Assembly: GCF_001712755.1 (NCBI RefSeq)
Contig: NZ_MDKC01000033.1
Coordinates: 1-64,000 of the forward strand
DNA: 64,000 nt
From: Gottfriedia luciferensis
Lineage (GTDB): Bacteria > Bacillota > Bacilli > Bacillales > Bacillaceae_G
Reading direction: 5' to 3'
The position numbers and the translations under genes are program-made. The notes beneath the pieces were generated by a model that worked only from the letters and a program-made list of their open reading frames with translations, was not told the origin of the DNA and searched no databases. Shown here in pieces: positions 56,592 to 64,000 of the stretch (position 1 is the stretch's first letter; every line of letters starts with the position of its first letter).

Positions 56592-57626
56592 TTACATTTG
56601 TTGGAATTGCTTTAAGAATCTTATATCGTTCGTATAGAAATGACGAATATCATCAATACCATATTTTAATAATGCAATACGTTCTGGACCCATACCGAAA
56701 GCAAATCCTTGAACTTCTTTTGGATTATATCCTGCCATCTCAAGTACGTTCGGATGAACCATTCCCGCACCTAAAATTTCAATCCATCCAGTGTGCTTAC
56801 ACATGTTACAGCCTTTCCCTCCACATTTCATACAAGAAATATCCATTTCTACTGAAGGCTCAGTGAACGGGAAGAAGCTTGGACGTAAGCGAATTTCACG
56901 ATCTTCACCAAACATTTTTTTCGCAAAAAGCTGTAAAGTACCTTTTAAGTCACTCATTGAAATGTTTTCACCAATTACAAGTCCTTCTATTTGCATAAAT
57001 TGGTGAGAATGAGTAGCATCATCGTCATCACGGCGATAAACTTTTCCAGGACAAATTATTTTAATTGGTCCTTTTTCCACGTTTGCTTCCATTGTTCTAG
57101 CTTGAACAGGTGAAGTATGCGTTCTCATTAATGTTTCTTCAGAAATATAGAATGAATCCTGCATATCACGAGCTGGATGACCTTTTGGTAAATTTAATGC
57201 TTCGAAATTATAATAGTCCTTTTCTACTTCTGGACCTTCTGCGATCTCATATCCCATTCCAATAAATAAATCTTCAATTTCTTGAATAACCGCTCTTAAT
57301 GGATGAGCTCCACCTGCATGAACTGGTCTTCCTGGAAGTGTTACGTCAATTGATTCGCTTTCTAATTTTTCATTAATTGCATTTTGTTCTAATACAACTT
57401 GCTTTGCTTCAAGTTTTTCTTGGATTGCCGCACGTACTTCATTAGCAACAGCCCCCATTTTTGGGCGCTCTTCAGGAGATAAATCCTTCATTGCTTTCAT
57501 TGCCTCAGTAATCGGACCTTTTTTTCCTAGATAGGCAATTCTTATTTCATTTATTGCTTTTAAATCTGTTGCTTCTTCTATTTGCTTAATCGCTTCTGAT
57601 TGTAAAGAAACTAAACGCTCTTGCAT
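56592..57626 (-). CDS. pheS: Phenylalanine--tRNA ligase alpha subunit
   Basis: Catalytic class II subunit of PheRS, 344 residues. N-terminal coiled coil (about 1-85), then motif 2 around [22 protein letters not shown] (key RRDDxDATHSHxFxQ, about 197-218), [12 protein letters not shown] and motif 3 [22 protein letters not shown] (key GMGPERIA). The four-Cys segment [12 protein letters not shown] is also present. ATG with AGGAGGATTATTC upstream. First gene of pheST, under T-box control. Confidence 0.98.
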   Translation of the reverse strand: MQERLVSLQSEAIKQIEEATDLKAINEIRIAYLGKKGPITEAMKAMKDLSPEERPKMGAVANEVRAAIQEKLEAKQVVLEQNAINEKLESESIDVTLPGRPVHAGGAHPLRAVIQEIEDLFIGMGYEIAEGPEVEKDYYNFEALNLPKGHPARDMQDSFYISEETLMRTHTSPVQARTMEANVEKGPIKIICPGKVYRRDDDDATHSHQFMQIEGLVIGENISMSDLKGTLQLFAKKMFGEDREIRLRPSFFPFTEPSVEMDISCMKCGGKGCNMCKHTGWIEILGAGMVHPNVLEMAGYNPKEVQGFAFGMGPERIALLKYGIDDIRHFYTNDIRFLKQFQQM

Positions 57627-57665
57627 GAATAATCCTCCTATTCAAATTCATAAATTTAAACATAA

Positions 57666-57930
57666 AAAAACCTCGCTCCCAAAAAAGGGACGAGGATTGA
57701 TCGCGGTACCACCCTAATTAACAGTTATTATGTTACAGAAACTAACTGCTCACTTCATTCATATAACGGTCTACTTAGATAGACCGAGTCGCCTTTACAT
57801 TCAAAAATGGTCCCGGCGCTAGCTCAAGAGGTGAATTCAATTTGGTCTACTATAAAAGTGCTTACAGTCTACGGCACCTTTTCCCTAAATAGAGATTCAA
57901 ATTTACTATTCTCTGTCAAAGCTTTTTATG
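57666..57930 (-). promoter_or_regulatory. T-box leader of pheST
   Basis: The minus strand reads AGGGTGGTACCGCGA (57701-57715), then the terminator CCTCGTCCC / GGGAGCGAGG (57671-57695) with T run. A long structured leader lies upstream. Confidence 0.92.
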
Positions 57931-58058
57931 TATTAAATTTTCTTAATTAATTATATTGATTTTTTGCAATTAATGCAACTGCTCAACAAAATTATTTACT
58001 AAATGATTTGAATCATTTTTACTGACCAAGAAAGCTCGAATGAGCCTTCTATATTTTT

Positions 58059-58808
58059 TCACAGGCTATACATTAGAATCCCTGCTGCAATACCAACGTT
58101 TAATGATTCCGCTTTACCATAAATCGGTATATATAGATTTTCATCAGTTAATGAAAGTAATGTTGAATTCACACCTTTTCCTTCATTTCCTACAATAATG
58201 GCAAAACGATTTGTAACATTTACTTCATTAAATGGTTTTGCATTTTGAAGAGATGTTCCGTAAACAGTTATTCCTTTATCTTTCAAATTAGAAACTGCTT
58301 CAACTAAATCACCACGTAATATTGGTAAATGGAATAATGATCCTTGGGTGGATCGAATTGTTTTAGCATTATATAGGTCACTTGTACCTGAACCTAAAAT
58401 AACCCCATCAAAACCAGCAGCATCCGCTGTTCGAATCATTGTTCCAACATTCCCAGGATCTTGAACCTCATCAATTAATAATAACTTTGACACTTTCTCA
58501 AAATCAATTCTTACAAAAGAAAATTCAAGAATTGCATAAATACCTTGAGATGTTTCTGTTTCGCTTAATTCTTTACTAACCTCTTTTGATATATACGTAA
58601 TGTCAAATGACCCTGTTGAAAAATTAGAAGGTAAGTCAATCTCTTCACTAATTAATAAATGAAGAATCGGTGCATCATGCTTAATTGCCTCCTCGACTAA
58701 ATGAAAACCTTCTACGATATATTGTTTAGCTTTATCTCTTCCTTTTTTTGTATGTAGCTTTTTCCAAGCCTTAACAGAATTATTTTGTATGGAATCAATT
58801 TGTTTCAT
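58059..58808 (-). CDS. ysgA: SpoU/TrmH family RNA methyltransferase (YsgA-like)
   Basis: SAM-dependent 2'-O-ribose methyltransferase acting on rRNA or tRNA, 249 residues. The N-terminal substrate-binding part includes KQYIVEGFHLVEEAI. The SPOUT domain shows LLLIDEVQDPGNVGTMIRTADAAGFDGVIL (motif 1; key DPGNxGTxxRTAxAAG), IIVGNEGKGVN (motif 2; key GNEGxG) and IPIYGKAESLNVGIAAGILMY (motif 3; key ESLNVxxAxxI). It lies between pheS and sspI as in B. subtilis. Confidence 0.94.
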   Translation of the reverse strand: MKQIDSIQNNSVKAWKKLHTKKGRDKAKQYIVEGFHLVEEAIKHDAPILHLLISEEIDLPSNFSTGSFDITYISKEVSKELSETETSQGIYAILEFSFVRIDFEKVSKLLLIDEVQDPGNVGTMIRTADAAGFDGVILGSGTSDLYNAKTIRSTQGSLFHLPILRGDLVEAVSNLKDKGITVYGTSLQNAKPFNEVNVTNRFAIIVGNEGKGVNSTLLSLTDENLYIPIYGKAESLNVGIAAGILMYSL

Positions 58809-58875
58809 AAGTTTCCTTTACCTTTCATCGTATCTCATATGAGTTTATCATACATAAAATCGTTTCCGTTTACAA

Positions 58876-58882
58876 ATACTAC
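58876..58882 (+). promoter_or_regulatory. Possible SigG -10 element of sspI
   Basis: AATACTA matches six of seven bases of the SigG -10 CATACTA, about 30 bases before the sspI start. The -35 (ACATAA, 17 bases upstream) is weak. sspI is forespore-expressed in B. subtilis. Confidence 0.35.
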
Positions 58883-58911
58883 ATAAAGCTTAATATGAAA
58901 GGAGAATCCAA

Positions 58912-59121
58912 ATGAATTTTAATATTCGCGGAGCAGTTCTTCACAATATTTCAGGTAATAAAAGTGATCAATTAGAAGCAACAATTGTAGATGCTATTCA
59001 AAGTGGCGAGGAAAAAGTATTACCAGGTTTAGGTGTACTTCTCGAAGTTTTTTGGAATCACGCGTCAGAAAATCAAAAGCATGAACTACTTACAGTTTTA
59101 GAAAATGGAGTAAGTCAGTAA
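58912..59121 (+). CDS. sspI: Small acid-soluble spore protein SspI
   Basis: Minor SASP made in the forespore, 69 residues. The sequence [16 protein letters not shown] followed by [23 protein letters not shown] (key [12 protein letters not shown]) is characteristic of SspI. ATG with AAAGGAGAATCCAA upstream. It stands alone, between ysgA and its terminator, as in other Bacillus, and shows directly that the host makes endospores. Confidence 0.97.
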   Translation: MNFNIRGAVLHNISGNKSDQLEATIVDAIQSGEEKVLPGLGVLLEVFWNHASENQKHELLTVLENGVSQ

Positions 59122-59141
59122 TCTAATCTGTTATAAACATA

Positions 59142-59187
59142 GAAAAGGACCAACGAAAGTTTTTAACTTTTCGTTAGTCCTTTTATT
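59142..59187. terminator. Terminator after sspI, shared with the opuA operon
   Basis: AAAAGGAC-AACGAAAAGT-type arms / ACTTTTCGTT-GTCCTTTT with T run; lies between the convergent sspI and opuA genes. Confidence 0.85.
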
Positions 59188-59191
59188 TTGG

Positions 59192-62138
<2,947 letters not shown>

Positions 62139-62616
62139 TAACTCACCTCAAAACTTTTTATTTATTTTGCTTCTCTATCTATGAAATAAGGATTCTCCCT
62201 ATAAAAAAAATCAGCCAAGTACTATTTAAGTCTTGGCTCCTTAAAAACTCCATCTACAAAATTGGAGTCTAAATTTTATTTATTAGCTTTAAAAAATTCC
62301 GTAAGAAACCATTTTTCAAACTATATTTCCGAGTATCCTTATTTGAAAAGCGTGCATTCATGATAACAATAAGATATGACAAAACTATTTCAAACAAGTT
62401 ATAGGAATAATACAATTTGTTTCAGTTCGATAACGTTAAAGAAGAAAAAAGTGGGAATATCAGGTTGGTTAGGTAAGTAGAAGAAGCAAAAAAACCCTTT
62501 ATAAATAAGGTTTTTTCGGAGATATGAAAATTAACTTTATCAAGTAAGATTCATGAGGATGTAAAAAAGGCAGATGGTGTAATTTAGTTTCTCATAAGAG
62601 CTTCAAAAGGTACTAT
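62139..62616. other. 478-base gap upstream of opuA
   Basis: No gene supported. It holds the opuA promoter region, a small AAAAAACC / GGTTTTTT hairpin at about 62490-62519, and A/T-rich sequence with stops in every frame. No operator was recognised. Confidence 0.5.
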
Positions 62617-62650
62617 AAAAAAAATCCCTCAATAAATGAGGGATTTTTTT
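62617..62650 (-). terminator. Terminator after the M42 peptidase gene
   Basis: AAAATCCCTCA / TGAGGGATTTT hairpin with T runs on both sides. Confidence 0.88.
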
Positions 62651-62652
62651 TC

Positions 62653-63744
62653 TTAGTTATATGTTAAACGCTCCACTGTTTCGCGATCTAATCGTTTGAT
62701 TACTTCTACGATTAATTTAACTGTATTTTCATAGTCATCACGATGAAGGATACCAGAATGAGAATGAATATATCTCGTTGGAATTGTGATTGCTAATGCT
62801 GGAACACCTTTCATAGTAATATGCATTGAACCAGCGTCAGTTCCTCCGCCAGGCATCGATTCGTATTGATATGGAATTCCAATTTCATCTGCTACATTTA
62901 CTACAAATTCACGTAAATCTTTATGAGACACCATTGATGCATCATATAAAACGATTTGTGGGCCTTTTCCTAATTTACCTTGTGCTTCTCTTTCAGATAC
63001 ACCTGGCATGTCACCTGCAACACCGACATCTAATGCAAAACCTATATCTGGTTCAACTTTATATGTAGATGTTTTTGCACCACGAAGTCCTACTTCTTCT
63101 TGTACTGTTCCAACTCCAAATACAATATTTGGATGTGCTTGGCCTTGTAATTGTTCTAAAACGTCAATTGCAATAGCACAACCGATACGGTTATCCCATG
63201 CTTTTGCTAATAATAATTTTTCATTTTTCATCGTTTGGAATTCAAAATATGGAACAACTTGGTCTCCAGGACGAACGCCAAATTCTAATGCCTCTTCTTT
63301 ACTTGAAGCACCGATATCAATAAACATATCCTTAATGTCTACTACTTTTCTTCTTGCTTCTGCACTCATAATATGAGGCGGTTTCGAACCAATAATACCT
63401 GTAATATTACCTTCTTTTGTTGAAATGGTAACACGCTGAGCAAGCATTACTTGAGACCACCAGCCACCAATTGTTTGAAAACGCAAAAATCCTTTGTCAT
63501 CAATTTGTGTAACCATAAATCCAACTTCATCAAGATGTCCAGCAACTTTAATTCTTGGACCATTTGGGTCTCCGGTTTTAACTGCTATTAAGCTTCCTAA
63601 ATTATCAGTTACAACCTCATCAGCAAGTGGTGTAATATATTTTCTCATTACTTCACGTGGTTCATGTTCAAATCCAGCTACGCCGTTTGCATCTGTTAGT
63701 TCTTTTAACATTTGTAACTTTGCATCTAAAGTAGACAAACTCAT
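62653..63744 (-). CDS. ysdC: M42 family aminopeptidase / endoglucanase-like (YsdC)
   Basis: Binuclear metal aminopeptidase of 363 residues, PepA/FrvX type, expected to form dodecameric tetrahedra. Metal ligands and catalytic residues are visible: [11 protein letters not shown] (His about 69), AWDNRIGC (Asp), [13 protein letters not shown] (catalytic Glu pair), ALDVGVAGD (Asp) and [12 protein letters not shown] (final His). ATG at 63744 after AAGGATGG. In B. subtilis ysdC lies in the same neighbourhood beyond sspI. Monocistronic. Confidence 0.93.
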   Translation of the reverse strand: MSLSTLDAKLQMLKELTDANGVAGFEHEPREVMRKYITPLADEVVTDNLGSLIAVKTGDPNGPRIKVAGHLDEVGFMVTQIDDKGFLRFQTIGGWWSQVMLAQRVTISTKEGNITGIIGSKPPHIMSAEARRKVVDIKDMFIDIGASSKEEALEFGVRPGDQVVPYFEFQTMKNEKLLLAKAWDNRIGCAIAIDVLEQLQGQAHPNIVFGVGTVQEEVGLRGAKTSTYKVEPDIGFALDVGVAGDMPGVSEREAQGKLGKGPQIVLYDASMVSHKDLREFVVNVADEIGIPYQYESMPGGGTDAGSMHITMKGVPALAITIPTRYIHSHSGILHRDDYENTVKLIVEVIKRLDRETVERLTYN

Positions 63745-63949
63745 CCATCCTTTTTTTAAATAAGATTATGTACATATAACATTATACAATTTGGGATTCC
63801 TTTTGACAAAATTTTTAGATAGTTCTTCAGCCCTCGTATTAAAACATATAAATTTTATATTAATTTTCTCCTAATTGTTTGTGGGGTATAATAATGAAGC
63901 TTATAAATAATTACTAGTTTTTTTAAAATTAACCATCTGGAGATTAATA

Positions 63950-64000
63950 TGATAACAACTTCCGCTTTATATAAAGAAGCATTTTCCTTTATATCACAAT
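63950..64000 (+). CDS. Start of a gene cut by the window edge
   Basis: ATG at 63950 with CTGGAG seven bases upstream opens a frame of 17 codons (MITTSALYKEAFSFISQ) that is still open at the window end. It diverges from the M42 peptidase gene. Too short to identify. Confidence 0.5.

Overview
The window looks like the chromosome of a low-GC, endospore-forming Bacillaceae bacterium. Three lines of evidence support this. The backbone gene order (sdhCAB, yslB, lysC, uvrC, trxA, etfAB, fadB, fadR, lcfA, yshE-type gene, mutS2, polX, cvpA, zapA, rnhC, pheST, ysgA, sspI) is the one known from Bacillus subtilis. Spore genes are present: sspI and two large collagen-like proteins of exosporium type. Regulation is of Firmicute style: three T-boxes, a lysine riboswitch, FadR and Fur operators, strong AGGAGG ribosome sites and frequent TTG/GTG starts. 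I could not fix the genus. No tRNA or rRNA genes, CRISPR arrays, prophage or intact insertion sequence were seen.

Layout. 0-2.4 kb: thrS with its T-box. 2.5-8.3 kb: a ysmA-type thioesterase behind a FadR-like site, an orphan gene, sdhCAB (succinate dehydrogenase) and yslB. 8.3-11.9 kb: lysC with a lysine riboswitch and an internal start for the beta subunit, then uvrC. 12-16.9 kb: accessory genes around trxA (PepSY-type membrane protein, MarR plus MFS exporter, GNAT enzyme, an FbpB-like small basic protein). 17-22.3 kb: fatty-acid beta-oxidation block lcfA-fadR-fadB-etfB-etfA. 22.4-27.9 kb: SDR reductase, D-amino acid aminotransferase, SGNH hydrolase and an ABC-2 exporter. 27.9-31.8 kb: a repeat-rich gap, then an operon of two paralogous lipoproteins, a glutathionylspermidine-synthase-like ATP-grasp ligase and a DUF350 membrane protein. 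31.9-39.4 kb: GNAT, esterase, a 27-residue membrane peptide, mutS2, polX, cvpA, zapA, rnhC. 39.4-46.5 kb: small membrane and PH-domain genes, a tandem repeat, an ABC-F protein, a Fur-box nitroreductase, and argS with a T-box. 46.6-54 kb: a spore-surface glycoprotein island with three glycosyltransferase-like genes and two collagen-like genes. 54-64 kb: pheST with a T-box, ysgA, sspI, a glycine betaine importer of the OpuA type with permease and binding protein fused, an M42 aminopeptidase, and the first 17 codons of a gene running off the edge.

How the parts work together. LcfA activates fatty acids, FadB hydrates the enoyl-CoA, and EtfAB carries electrons from acyl-CoA dehydrogenases. FadR-type operators lie both before fadR and before the distant thioesterase gene, tying the two together. 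The SDH operon feeds the same respiratory chain, and an FbpB-like protein encoded nearby may restrain its translation under iron limitation. The collagen-like proteins carry many Thr in Gly-X-Thr triplets, and the adjacent glycosyltransferases (one fused to a methyltransferase) are the natural candidates for decorating them. The most intriguing candidate for an undescribed system is the lipoprotein x2 / ATP-grasp / DUF350 operon: both lipoproteins end in a Gly-Gly tail, the kind of C-terminal glycine that a glutathionylspermidine-synthase-like ligase could amidate.
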